Below are positions 26,572 to 35,239 of a DNA stretch of 64,000 nucleotides, in pieces. The notes under the pieces were generated by a model, which saw nothing but the letters and a program-made list of their open reading frames with translations, searched no databases and had not been told where the DNA came from. The DNA is from Clostridium_AW malenominatum (GTDB lineage Bacteria; Bacillota; Clostridia; Clostridiales; Clostridiaceae). Numbering within the stretch: the stretch's first letter is position 1; each line of letters begins with the position of its first letter. The stretch is taken from NCBI RefSeq assembly GCF_039521365.1, contig NZ_BAAACF010000012.1, positions 1 to 64,000 on the forward strand, read 5' to 3'. The translations under genes were made by a program, and so were the position numbers.

Positions 26572-26791
26572 AAGTATTCACCTCTTCTTTTCCTATACTA
26601 TAATTGTAAATTTACGTAATGGGCTTATTATAACATAAATTTATTATTCTCTATTAAAAAGTCTACGCTATACATGGTGCAATGAACCACAGCATAAATT
26701 GTACGCATCTTACTAATAATATTACTAGGAAAACTGCTCAACTAAATATAACTAATTTGAGCAATAATTTTTTTGAAGGGTTGTGTAAATA

Positions 26792-27346
26792 ATGTCAGTA
26801 AATAATGCAATGACTGCTGATTTTTTACGTTCAGCATACGGTGGAGAAAGTATGGCTCATATGAGATATCTCATTTGGGGAGAATCGGCTGAGAAAGATG
26901 GATATCCAAATATAGGAAGGCTTTTTAAAGGAATTGCTTATGCAGAATGGTGCCATGCTAAAAATCATTTTAATGTATTAAAAGATCAAGTTGGAGATAA
27001 TAGCGTTGTGGCTGGTGCTGTATTTGGTCACACAAATATTATTGAAAATCTCCAAGGCGCAATTAATGGTGAATTACACGAAATAGATCAAATGTATCCA
27101 GTATACCTTGAATCTGCAAGGTTTCAGAATGAAAAGGATGCTCAAAGATCATTTCATTTTGCTTTAGAAGCAGAAAAAATCCATGCTAAAATCTTTCAAG
27201 ATGCTCAAAATATAGCAAGAGAAGGAAAAGATATAGGTAGTGAGACTATTTATGTATGCCCAATCTGTGGGTTTACTGAAATTGGTGATAATGTAGATGA
27301 GTGTCCAGTTTGTGGTGCTAAAAAAGAAATGTTTAAATCCTTTTAG
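26792..27346 (+). CDS. rbr: Rubrerythrin
   Basis: A 184-residue protein with a ferritin-like diiron domain (GGESMAHMRY, AEWCH, EAEKIH) and a C-terminal rubredoxin domain with CPICG and CPVCG. It reduces hydrogen peroxide with electrons from NADH via rubredoxin partners and protects anaerobes from oxygen stress. Single gene, convergent with mltG across a shared terminator. Confidence 0.95.
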   Translation: MSVNNAMTADFLRSAYGGESMAHMRYLIWGESAEKDGYPNIGRLFKGIAYAEWCHAKNHFNVLKDQVGDNSVVAGAVFGHTNIIENLQGAINGELHEIDQMYPVYLESARFQNEKDAQRSFHFALEAEKIHAKIFQDAQNIAREGKDIGSETIYVCPICGFTEIGDNVDECPVCGAKKEMFKSF

Positions 27347-27369
27347 ATAGTTATTGTTACTAATATGAA

Positions 27370-27404
27370 AAAAGAGATGTGATTTTTAAAATCATATCTC
27401 TTTT
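27370..27404. terminator. Bidirectional terminator between rbr and mltG
   Basis: AAAAGAGATGTGATTTT pairs with AAAATCATATCTCTTTT, one mismatch, with T-runs on both strands. Confidence 0.9.
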
Positions 27405-27409
27405 CAAAT

Positions 27410-28405
27410 TTATTTTATATATTTTTTTACATTATTTAAATGTTCGCTATAAGTTTTGCTAAAAACATGCCCTTTTCCATTTGCAACATAATATAAATAA
27501 TCGTGATTCTCAGGGTAAAGAGCGGCTTCTATTGATGCTTTACCAGGAGACGCAATTGGACCTGGTGGCAATTCTTTATACACATAAGTATTATACAAAT
27601 CTTGTATTTTCAAATCATTGTAAGTAACCTTTTGCATTATCTTTTTACCTTTAGTATTAGCATATATTACTGAAGCATCAACTTGTAGTGGCATACCTTT
27701 TTTTATTCTATTATATATAACACCTGCAATTTTACTACGTTCGCTATCATTTGCTGCTTCTTTTTCTATTAAGGATGCAATTGTTATAACTTCATTAATG
27801 TCTAAATCTAATTCTTTTGCACGGTTAATATATTCATCAGACATAATGCTTTTAAATCTACTAAACATTAACTTTGCAATATCTTTTTCAGTAGCATCAA
27901 CTGGTATATAGTAAGTGTCTGGATACAAAAACCCTTCTAAATCGTAGTAAGTATTAGGCTTCTTAGCAACTATATTATTTGAAGTTAAATCGCTAATATT
28001 TATTTTTAAGAGACTTTCCTTGTTGATTGTTGTATCTTTTTCCAATCTTTCTCCTATTTGATACAAGGTGAATCCTTCTGGTATGGTCACTATTGAAAAA
28101 TCAGATTTACCAGTTTTTAATTTTGATATTAGCTCTTTATAGCTTGTACCTTGTTTTATTATGAGCTTACTGCTTTTTATATTACTATTAAATTTATTTA
28201 ATTTTGTATACATTAGAAAAATATCTTTAGACTTTATAATAGATTTATCTTCTAATTGCTTGGCTAAACTTTCCAAAGAAGACTCCTCTTTTATAATTAA
28301 ATAATTATCTCCTTTGTTTATTGTTTGTAATCTTTGTATATAGAAATATGACGCTCCTATACCTATTAAAACTATGGTTATTAACATAATTATAAATTTC
28401 TTCAT
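27410..28405 (-). CDS. mltG: Endolytic murein transglycosylase MltG
   Basis: A 331-residue protein with one N-terminal transmembrane helix (about 5-23), a LysM-like region, and the YceG/MltG domain with the glutamate-containing motif IASLIEKEA (209-217). Also present are GVIYNRI, LQVDASVIYA and LPPGPIASPG. It cleaves nascent glycan strands and sets their length at the outer face of the membrane. Single gene. Confidence 0.93.
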   Translation of the reverse strand: MKKFIIMLITIVLIGIGASYFYIQRLQTINKGDNYLIIKEESSLESLAKQLEDKSIIKSKDIFLMYTKLNKFNSNIKSSKLIIKQGTSYKELISKLKTGKSDFSIVTIPEGFTLYQIGERLEKDTTINKESLLKINISDLTSNNIVAKKPNTYYDLEGFLYPDTYYIPVDATEKDIAKLMFSRFKSIMSDEYINRAKELDLDINEVITIASLIEKEAANDSERSKIAGVIYNRIKKGMPLQVDASVIYANTKGKKIMQKVTYNDLKIQDLYNTYVYKELPPGPIASPGKASIEAALYPENHDYLYYVANGKGHVFSKTYSEHLNNVKKYIK

Positions 28406-28620
28406 AAGCTTTATTTTAAGTTGTTCCTCCTTGTTTATTTTTAGTTATATTATATACTATATTTTATAACTATAAAGACTTTATGTAAATTTTATTAATT
28501 TTATATTATTAGTTTATTAAATAAAAATAAATTTTCCAATCACATCCACATTTTCATATTATCTTCACAACTTTTATGTAATATTGAGTTATGTAAACAT
28601 AATGCAAGATAACAAAAGTA

Positions 28621-28662
28621 TATAACAAAAAACGTCTTAAAATAAAGACGTTTCTTGTTATA
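28621..28662 (-). terminator. Terminator of the cystine transporter operon
   Basis: TATAACAA..AACGTCTT pairs with AAGACGTT..TTGTTATA. It follows the last gene of the T-box operon. The rest of the gap 28406-28705 is AT-rich with no gene seen. Confidence 0.75.
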
Positions 28663-28705
28663 TGGCATTAATAAATATTTTTGCTGAAATACCGCCTATA
28701 CCATT

Positions 28706-29848
28706 TTATATGCTCTCCTTAAGTGCATTTTCTATATCCTTAATTAAATCTTCATCCTTTTCTATACCTACAGATAATCTTATTAAATTATCTACAATAC
28801 CAACCTTCTGTCTTAATTCGTAAGGTATAGAACCATGGGTCATAGAGGCTGGATGACATGTTAGCGACTCAACTCCTCCTAAGCTTTCTCCAAAAGTTAT
28901 TAACTTAAGACTTTCAAAGAATTTTTCATAATCATATCCTTCTTTAAGAATAAAGGATATCATTCCACCGTAGCCTTTAGCCTGTCTTGACTGAACTTCA
29001 TGGCCTGGATGATCTTCAAACCCTGGATAATATACTTTTTCTATTTCTTCTCTATTTCTTAGGAATTTTGCCACAATCTTTGCATTAGAATTATGTCTAT
29101 CCATTCTCACTGCTAAGGTTTTAATTCCTCTGATTAAAAGGAAGGAATCAAAGGGAGCTAAAACTCCTCCTGTTGCATTCTGAATAAAATGAAGCTTTTC
29201 TGCGAGTTCCTTACTATTTACAACAACAATACCTGAAACTATGTCGCTATGACCGCCAAGATATTTAGTTGCGCTATGAATAACTATATCTGCTCCAAGA
29301 GTTATTGGTTTTTGTAAATATGGAGTCATAAAGGTATTATCAACGATAGTATATACACCTTTTTCCTTAGCTATATTTGCCACAGCCGCTATATCAGTTA
29401 CGTCCATAAGAGGATTTGTTGGACTTTCAATATATATTGCCTTTACATTTTCATCAATGCTATTTCTTACTTCATCTAAATCTGAAGTATTAACTATAGA
29501 ATACTGAATACCAAAGTTATTGAATACTTTATCTAAAACTCTAAAGGTGCCACCATATACATTGTTTGAAATTACTACTTTGTCTCCTGACTTAAATAAA
29601 GATAGCACTGCAGTTGTAGCAGCCATTCCTGAAGCAAAAGCAAATCCTGCATAGCCTTCCTCAAGATCTGCAACAAGTTTTTCTAAGGCTTCTCTTGTGG
29701 GATTGCCCGTTCTTGAATATTCATATCCTTTATTTACACCAAATTTAAGCTGTTTATAAGTTGAGGTCTGGTAAATAGGCACATTTACTGCCCCTGTATG
29801 CTCATCTCCATCTATTCCACCGTGAATTAATAATGATTCAATTTTCAT
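28706..29848 (-). CDS. Cystathionine gamma-lyase / gamma-synthase
   Basis: A 380-residue PLP enzyme. The PLP lysine is Lys195 in SATKYLGGHSD. The position that is Cys in the methionine gamma-lyase is Gly here (NNVYGGTF), which favours a gamma-lyase or gamma-synthase. These two reactions cannot be told apart by motif. It is the last gene in an operon with a cystine-type ABC importer behind a cysteine T-box, so a role in cysteine supply or turnover is likely. Confidence 0.88.
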   Translation of the reverse strand: MKIESLLIHGGIDGDEHTGAVNVPIYQTSTYKQLKFGVNKGYEYSRTGNPTREALEKLVADLEEGYAGFAFASGMAATTAVLSLFKSGDKVVISNNVYGGTFRVLDKVFNNFGIQYSIVNTSDLDEVRNSIDENVKAIYIESPTNPLMDVTDIAAVANIAKEKGVYTIVDNTFMTPYLQKPITLGADIVIHSATKYLGGHSDIVSGIVVVNSKELAEKLHFIQNATGGVLAPFDSFLLIRGIKTLAVRMDRHNSNAKIVAKFLRNREEIEKVYYPGFEDHPGHEVQSRQAKGYGGMISFILKEGYDYEKFFESLKLITFGESLGGVESLTCHPASMTHGSIPYELRQKVGIVDNLIRLSVGIEKDEDLIKDIENALKESI

Positions 29849-29890
29849 TTTGTTTATTCCTCCTCTATCCTATATTGTCTATTATCTATT

Positions 29891-30634
29891 TTAATCATCT
29901 ACTATGCTTAAAAACTGTTTTAACCGTTCATTACTTGTATTTTCAAAGACCTGCTGTGGAGTTCCAGCTTCAACAATTAATCCATCATCCATAAAAACTA
30001 CTTTATGTGCTGCTTCTCTTGCAAAGCTCATCTTATGGGTTACTACTACCATGGTCATTCCTTCCCTAGAAAGCTCCTTCATCACCTTCATTACCTCCGC
30101 TGCTAACTCTGGGTCTAATGCAGAAGTTGGTTCATCAAATAAAATCACCTCAGGCTCCATTGCCATGGCGCGAGCAATAGCTACTCTTTGCTGCTGCCCT
30201 CCTGAAAGCTCGTAAGGATAGTGATCTTTCTTTTCCAAAAGTCCCACCTTGGCTAAAAGCTTAAGAGCTTTTTTACTAGCTTCCTCCCTTGAAACCTTCA
30301 ATACTGTTATCTGCCCTTCCATTATGTTTTCTATAACAGTCATATGGGGAAAGAGATAAAATCCTTGAAACACCATTCCTGTTCCCTTTCGAAGTTCCAG
30401 TATTTCATTATTTGATATTTTTTTATTACCATTAAATACTAACTTACTTTCTCCAATGGCTATAGAACCTTCATTTGGAATTTCTAATAGATTTATACAC
30501 CTTAAAAGCGTTGTTTTTCCCGAACCTGATGGTCCAATAATAACGGCAGTTTCTCCTTTATTAATTTGTAAATCTATACCTTTTAAAATTTCATTGTTCC
30601 CAAAACTCTTATGCAAGTTTTTTATATCTATCAT
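29891..30634 (-). CDS. tcyC: Polar amino acid ABC transporter ATPase (cystine type)
   Basis: A 247-residue ATPase with Walker A GPSGSGKTT, signature LSGGQQQRVAIARA and Walker B VILFDEPTSALDP. It is typical of the polar amino-acid (HisP/GlnQ) class. It is third in a binding protein-permease-ATPase-lyase operon. The Cys specifier in the T-box points to cystine or cysteine as cargo. Confidence 0.88.
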   Translation of the reverse strand: MIDIKNLHKSFGNNEILKGIDLQINKGETAVIIGPSGSGKTTLLRCINLLEIPNEGSIAIGESKLVFNGNKKISNNEILELRKGTGMVFQGFYLFPHMTVIENIMEGQITVLKVSREEASKKALKLLAKVGLLEKKDHYPYELSGGQQQRVAIARAMAMEPEVILFDEPTSALDPELAAEVMKVMKELSREGMTMVVVTHKMSFAREAAHKVVFMDDGLIVEAGTPQQVFENTSNERLKQFLSIVDD

Positions 30635-30649
30635 AGGATTCCCTCCCTA

Positions 30650-31333
30650 TTACCTAGTTACATATCTTTCAAGTCTTTTTTCCATCTTGCTCTGAATCAT
30701 TGATAATACACTACAGAATATAAAATAAATAAATGCTACTTCAATATACATCCAAAGGGGCTCATAAGTAGAGGCTGTGATTCTTTGAGCTATTTGAAAC
30801 ATTTCGGTAACAGTTATTGTAGCTGCAAGTGACGTATCCTTAACAAGACTTATAAAAGAATTTGCTAGTGGTGGTATTGAAACTCTAGTAGCTTGAGGTA
30901 TAATTACTCTTCTTAGAACTTGATTATATGTCATACCTACAGAGTATCCAGCTTCCCACTGTCCTTTGGGTATGGATAAAATTGCAGCTCTTATTACTTC
31001 AGAAGTATATGCCCCTACGCTTAAAGTAAATCCTATTATAGCTGCTGTTAAAGCATTTAGCGTGATACCTGCTGCTGGAAGTCCATAAAATATTATAAAC
31101 AATTGAACAATAAGCGGTGTTCCTCTTATAATAGAAACATAGATTTTAGCTAGTAAAACCAGCGGCCTAAAATTTGATATTCTGGCTAAAGCTGTGCCCA
31201 AAGCAAGGATCAATCCAAGAGTAAAAGAAACAAGGGCAAGGGGAACTGTAAACTGCAGTCCCGCCTTTAATAAGGGTAAAAATGAGTTTATTAATATCTC
31301 TATTATTCTTAATGTTTTATCATCAAAGTTCAT
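30650..31333 (-). CDS. tcyB: Polar amino acid ABC transporter permease
   Basis: A 227-residue permease with about five transmembrane segments. The HisM/GlnP-type motifs TPLIVQLFIIFYGLP and AYTSEVIRAAILSIPKGQWE, followed by AGYSVGM, place the EAA loop that docks the ATPase. It is 12 bp after the binding-protein gene. Confidence 0.9.
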   Translation of the reverse strand: MNFDDKTLRIIEILINSFLPLLKAGLQFTVPLALVSFTLGLILALGTALARISNFRPLVLLAKIYVSIIRGTPLIVQLFIIFYGLPAAGITLNALTAAIIGFTLSVGAYTSEVIRAAILSIPKGQWEAGYSVGMTYNQVLRRVIIPQATRVSIPPLANSFISLVKDTSLAATITVTEMFQIAQRITASTYEPLWMYIEVAFIYFIFCSVLSMIQSKMEKRLERYVTR

Positions 31334-31345
31334 TGTATCACCACA

Positions 31346-32155
31346 TTACTTAGACACGTCGGTATTAAACCACTTATTAGAAATCTCTAAATAAGTTCCG
31401 TCCGCTTTCATATCTGCAAGTGCCTTGTTTACCGCTTCTACAAGCTCCTTATTTCCCTTATTAAATAACACTGCACTTTGCTGAGCATTGTCATATTCAG
31501 CTACTGCTTTTATTGGAGCATCTGGTTTTTGCTTCTTTAAGTCCAAGTATGACAAACTGTCATTAACTGTAGCATCTACTCTTTTTGAAGTTATAAGATC
31601 AATGGACTGATTAAAACCATCAACTTGTACAATATCGGCACCATGTCTTCTTGCTATTTCAGAAATATTGCTTGTTAGAGATTGAGCTGATTTCTTACCA
31701 TTTAAATCTTCGAAACTTTTAATATCCTGATTATCAATTCCTACAATAAGCACCGCTCTAGATGTTATATATGGTGTTGAAAAATCATATTTTTCCTCAC
31801 GATCTGGTCTAATTGAAACTTGATTTACCACAGCATCAAATCTTTTTGCATCTAATCCAGCAAGCATGCCATCCCACTTTGTTTCCACGAATTCTGCTTT
31901 TACACCAAGACGATTTGCTATCTCAGTTGCTATATCTACGTCGAACCCAGTTAGATTACCATTACTATCATGAAAGGTAAACGGAGCATAGGTTCCTTCT
32001 GTTCCAATACGGATTTTTCCCTCACTTTTTATTGTTTCTAATAGATTTTTAGATGTAGTTTGGGTAGCTTGTTTATCCTTTGCACCACAACCTGTAACAC
32101 CTATAGCTAAAGTTAACGTTAATACTGCACTAATAAATAAATTTCTTTTTTTCAT
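31346..32155 (-). CDS. tcyA: Substrate-binding lipoprotein of amino acid ABC importer
   Basis: A 269-residue solute-binding protein with a lipoprotein signal peptide ending VTGCG (Cys23). The family-3 binding fold shows GTYAPFTFHD, GFDVDIATEIA and the ending GTYLEISNKWF. It is the first gene after the T-box leader, with AGGAGG before the ATG. The cargo is probably cystine. Confidence 0.9.
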   Translation of the reverse strand: MKKRNLFISAVLTLTLAIGVTGCGAKDKQATQTTSKNLLETIKSEGKIRIGTEGTYAPFTFHDSNGNLTGFDVDIATEIANRLGVKAEFVETKWDGMLAGLDAKRFDAVVNQVSIRPDREEKYDFSTPYITSRAVLIVGIDNQDIKSFEDLNGKKSAQSLTSNISEIARRHGADIVQVDGFNQSIDLITSKRVDATVNDSLSYLDLKKQKPDAPIKAVAEYDNAQQSAVLFNKGNKELVEAVNKALADMKADGTYLEISNKWFNTDVSK

Positions 32156-32181
32156 TTTAAATCCTCCTAAATTTAATTTTA

Positions 32182-32445
32182 AAAATCAAAAAACTCCTGC
32201 CTCTAAAAACTTAGAGGCAGAAGTTAACTTCCGCGGTTCCACTCTAATTATCATGTATATAGATACAATGATATCTTATCTTTCCGGTACATATATACCT
32301 CAACGCTTTAACGGGCGTACACGCTGTCGTCTACTATATTTCGAGACAGTGCTCAAAGATGCATTCACATAATTTCCACTTAAAATCCCTTTCAGCCAAG
32401 GGGATTTCTCTCTTTTAGTTTGCCTTATGTTACTATTTCTTATCA
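32182..32445 (-). promoter_or_regulatory. T-box leader, cysteine (UGC) specifier
   Basis: On the minus strand the leader shows an AGAGAG/GGCTGAAA stem-I region and the specifier context GTGAA-TGC-ATC-TTTGAG (TGC at 32361-32363). The T-box core AGTGGAACCGCGG lies at 32231-32243, and a terminator with a 10-bp stem (CTGCCTCTAA / TTAGAGGCAG, 32197-32220) is followed by a T-run. Uncharged tRNA-Cys would favour antitermination and raise importer and lyase expression. Confidence 0.93.
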
Positions 32446-32564
32446 TAGCATTTAGTATTTCATACTATTCCTATTGAATTGGTATGATTTAATATTATAA
32501 TATGCTATTTATATTCTTTTGTCAACTAAATATTTTTAAAGAACATAACTCTTTATTATTACTC

Positions 32565-32831
32565 CTACACTATTTCCTTACCATTGTTTTCTTGATTTGA
32601 ATTATCGCAGCAGCTTCCTTTTTTATTTCCACCAAGCATCATTGGCAACATAAAAATCATCATTAAAGGGCATATAAATGGTGCTATTACTCTCAATACA
32701 CCAGCTGCACTTGGACTAAACTTTGCTATTAGGGGCAAAGATAATAGAATAACTATAGGTAAACCACAACAAAGAACCATGTGTAACATATGCTTTAAAG
32801 GACTATGTTTCTTATCTGAATGACATTTCAT
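32565..32831 (-). CDS. Small Cys/Met-rich membrane protein
   Basis: An 88-residue protein with two hydrophobic segments (one ending VIAPFICPLMMIFMLPMM), an N-terminal His/Cys head (KCHSDKKHSPLKHMLHM) and a C-terminal CC pair. TTGGAGG is placed before ATG 32831, not before the upstream start at 32864. It has a TCTTCATA-type promoter (32863-32896) and is divergent from the HMA-SafE-cupredoxin gene. Metal-binding side chains at both ends suggest a role in metal handling. No family was recognised. Confidence 0.75.
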   Translation of the reverse strand: MKCHSDKKHSPLKHMLHMVLCCGLPIVILLSLPLIAKFSPSAAGVLRVIAPFICPLMMIFMLPMMLGGNKKGSCCDNSNQENNGKEIV

Positions 32832-32862
32832 AATTATACCTCCAATATTATATTTTAAATAC

Positions 32863-32896
32863 ATTTTATCTTATTCATATAAAGAGCATATGAAGA
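32863..32896 (-). promoter_or_regulatory. Regulon promoter 1 (tandem TCTTCATA site)
   Basis: Minus strand: TCTTCATA-TGC-TCTTTATA, 9 bp, then TAAAAT as -10. It precedes the small Cys/Met-rich membrane protein. Confidence 0.85.
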
Positions 32897-32923
32897 AACC
32901 TAAATATTTTTTAATTTCTTTTA

Positions 32924-32957
32924 TCTTCATAATATCAACATATTTATTTTATATAAT
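32924..32957 (+). promoter_or_regulatory. Regulon promoter 2 (tandem TCTTCATA site)
   Basis: Plus strand: TCTTCATA-ATA-TCAACATA, 9 bp, then TATAAT. It precedes the HMA-SafE-cupredoxin gene. Confidence 0.85.
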
Positions 32958-33028
32958 TTACTCATGTTGCTATGTCAGTTAATGTAAAACTTTTTTTTGC
33001 ATTATTATTACATATTAGGGGGGAATTT

Positions 33029-34813
33029 ATGAGTATTAAAAAAGAGAAAATTAAAGTCTTTGACATGACCTGTACATCTTGTGAAACCAGGGTTGAAAGA
33101 GCCATTACAAAATTAGATGGTGTATTAAATGCTAAAGTTAGTTATAGTGAACAATCTGCTGAAGTTGTATACGATAGTGATTTATGTGACATCACTAAAA
33201 TCAAAGCTGCTATCAAAAGCGCAGGCTACACTGTAGAGAGCCCTAATAATTACAATTCATTAGGAATTCTTATCATGGTAGCTGCTGTCATATTGCTTGG
33301 AATAAATACTAGTGGTTTTGACATGGAAGCAAAACTTAATAATGCTTCTTATGCTGTTCTCTTTGTGGTGGGGCTTCTTACTTCCATTCACTGTGTAGGT
33401 ATGTGTGGCGGAATTATGCTATCTCAAAGCTTATCAAAGGAAAGTAGTACTAAATTTGACGCTATTAAACCATCAATTTTATATAATTTAGGAAGAGTTG
33501 TCTCCTATACAATACTCGGTGGAATTATTGGTGCCCTTGGCTCTGTTTTTTCACTTACAATTACTACAAAAGCAATTTTACAAATATTTGCTGGCGGATT
33601 TATGATTATCATGGGCTTCAATATGGCTGGTTTTAGTTTATTTAGAAAGCTCCACTTTAAGCTTCCAGCTACTGCATGCAAAGCGAAAAATAAGTCTGGT
33701 TCCCCATTTATAGTAGGAATCTTAAATGGACTTATGCCTTGTGGCCCTCTTCAAACTATGCAGCTTTTTGCTTTAGGAACAGGTAGCGCTGTAAAAGGAG
33801 CTTTATCTATGTTCGTGTTTTCCATAGGAACGGTACCACTTATGCTAACCTTTGGTGCATTATCAGGACTTTTAAGTAAAGGTTATACTAAAAAAATACT
33901 TAAATTTAGCGGAGTTCTTATTATAGTTCTTGGTATAATCATGGGGAATAGAGGATTTGTGCTTGCTGGTATAGACATCAATCCTTTAACAGCACTTACT
34001 ACCCCTTCGAGAACCTCCTCTAGTGAAAATGTAGCTAAAGCTACAATAAAAGATGGAGTACAGATTATAAATATGACTGCCAGCAATAAAGGTTATACCC
34101 CTAATGCATTCTACGTTCAAAAGGGTATTCCCGTAAAATGGATAATTAACGGTGAGCAAATTAACTCTTGTAATAACGCTATTGTTGCACAATCATTAGA
34201 TATTGAAAAGAAAATAAAAAGTGGTGAAAATATTATAGAGTTTACTCCTGGAGATAAAGATATAAACTTTAGCTGCTGGATGGGAATGATAAGAGGTGTA
34301 ATAAAGGTTGTTGATAAACTTGAAGATGTTGATACATCCAAGCCTGACCCATCATTGCCTCCTCCAAGTACAGGTCCTAGTTGCTGTGCAGGCCCTGTAA
34401 GTGAAGAATCTAGCAATTCCAGCATTTACAGTGATATAACTACAACTCCAACAGAAACCTTAGTAAGCAAAGCTGAAGTTCTAAAAGAATATCAAAGTGT
34501 AAAGTTTAAGGGATCTGGCTATGAACTTCAACCTTTAATAGTAGTTACAGGTAATAGCACAAAGACTAAGCTAACCTTTGATTTAAATGCATTTGATAAT
34601 GCTGAAGGAGAATACCTTATTATAGATGCAACTACAGGAAATACCATTACTTCCTTTACCGGTAAGAAAGGCATGAATGAAATAGAATTTAATCCTAAAA
34701 AAGTTGGCGGTTATGCTATTATAAAAGGTGATAGTGTTCTAGGTATAATTGAAGTAGTTGATGATTTAAATGGCACAGATATACAAACCGTGAGAGATAA
34801 GTATTTAGAATAA
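33029..34813 (+). CDS. HMA - SafE/DsbD-like membrane - cupredoxin fusion protein
   Basis: A 594-residue multidomain protein. It has an HMA metal-binding domain (residues 1-70, MTCTSC with Cys15 and Cys18). A six-helix sulfite-exporter/SafE-like membrane part follows (about 80-315; SIHCVGMCGGIM and NGLMPCGPLQTM each hold a conserved Cys). Next comes an outer cupredoxin-like domain (about 350-425; NSCNNAI and FSCWMGMI as likely copper ligands), a Pro-rich linker with CC, and a C-terminal beta domain. GGGGGG precedes ATG 33029; an in-frame ATG at 32972 has no such site. This points to copper acquisition, transfer or detoxification across the membrane. It is part of the seven-promoter regulon. 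Confidence 0.88.
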   Translation: MSIKKEKIKVFDMTCTSCETRVERAITKLDGVLNAKVSYSEQSAEVVYDSDLCDITKIKAAIKSAGYTVESPNNYNSLGILIMVAAVILLGINTSGFDMEAKLNNASYAVLFVVGLLTSIHCVGMCGGIMLSQSLSKESSTKFDAIKPSILYNLGRVVSYTILGGIIGALGSVFSLTITTKAILQIFAGGFMIIMGFNMAGFSLFRKLHFKLPATACKAKNKSGSPFIVGILNGLMPCGPLQTMQLFALGTGSAVKGALSMFVFSIGTVPLMLTFGALSGLLSKGYTKKILKFSGVLIIVLGIIMGNRGFVLAGIDINPLTALTTPSRTSSSENVAKATIKDGVQIINMTASNKGYTPNAFYVQKGIPVKWIINGEQINSCNNAIVAQSLDIEKKIKSGENIIEFTPGDKDINFSCWMGMIRGVIKVVDKLEDVDTSKPDPSLPPPSTGPSCCAGPVSEESSNSSIYSDITTTPTETLVSKAEVLKEYQSVKFKGSGYELQPLIVVTGNSTKTKLTFDLNAFDNAEGEYLIIDATTGNTITSFTGKKGMNEIEFNPKKVGGYAIIKGDSVLGIIEVVDDLNGTDIQTVRDKYLE

Positions 34814-34825
34814 CTATTTTATACT

Positions 34826-34859
34826 TCTCCATAATTCCTCCATAATTAATTTATATAAT
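34826..34859 (+). promoter_or_regulatory. Regulon promoter 3 (tandem TCTCCATA site)
   Basis: Plus strand: TCTCCATA-ATT-CCTCCATA, 9 bp, then TATAAT. It precedes the SHOCT protein and, by read-through, the first two-component system. Confidence 0.82.
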
Positions 34860-34911
34860 TAATTCATCAAGAAGATTAAAGAATTATTAATTATTAAGGA
34901 GGACTTAATTT

Positions 34912-35163
34912 ATGTTTTGTGGAGGTTTCGGCCCATATGGATTTAACTCTTCAGGTTCATTAGGATTTGGATGGATGTTTTTATCAATGGGATTTAGATT
35001 ATTAATATTTATTGGTCTAGTATTTCTTGCTGTCAGACTATTTAAAAGCTATACTAATAAATCAAATGATGTAATGAGAATACTTAATGAAAAATTTGCC
35101 AGTGGAGAAATAAGTGAAGAGGAATATTTAAAAAGAAAAACTGTTTTATCACAGAAAAACTAG
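34912..35163 (+). CDS. SHOCT-domain membrane protein
   Basis: An 83-residue protein with a Gly/Phe-rich N-terminus, one transmembrane segment (about 22-44) and a C-terminal SHOCT motif (ILNEKFASGEISEEEYLKRK). Such proteins often accompany metal-stress two-component systems. AAGGAGG precedes the ATG. A hairpin (35155-35184) overlaps its stop, and the response regulator follows 77 bp later. Confidence 0.85.
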   Translation: MFCGGFGPYGFNSSGSLGFGWMFLSMGFRLLIFIGLVFLAVRLFKSYTNKSNDVMRILNEKFASGEISEEEYLKRKTVLSQKN

Positions 35164-35184
35164 GGACTTGCGTTCCTAGTTTTT
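35155..35184 (+). terminator. Terminator/attenuating hairpin after the SHOCT gene
   Basis: AAAAACTAGG pairs with CCTAGTTTTT, then a T-run. Because the next gene has no TCTTCATA-type site, partial read-through may feed the two-component system. Confidence 0.75.
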
Positions 35185-35239
35185 TAACTATATGTATATT
35201 ATAATGAAACTACATATGTACTGATACGAGGTGGAATAA

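Noticed and set aside
32361..32364. Methionine (AUG) specifier in the T-box
   Set aside because: AUG overlaps out of register; the UGC codon has the usual distance to the UUUGAG block and suits the cystine importer.
35183..35205. Regulon-type promoter directly before the first response regulator
   Set aside because: TATAAT is there, but the bases at the half-site positions do not match, so this operon is probably fed from the site before the SHOCT gene or from another promoter.
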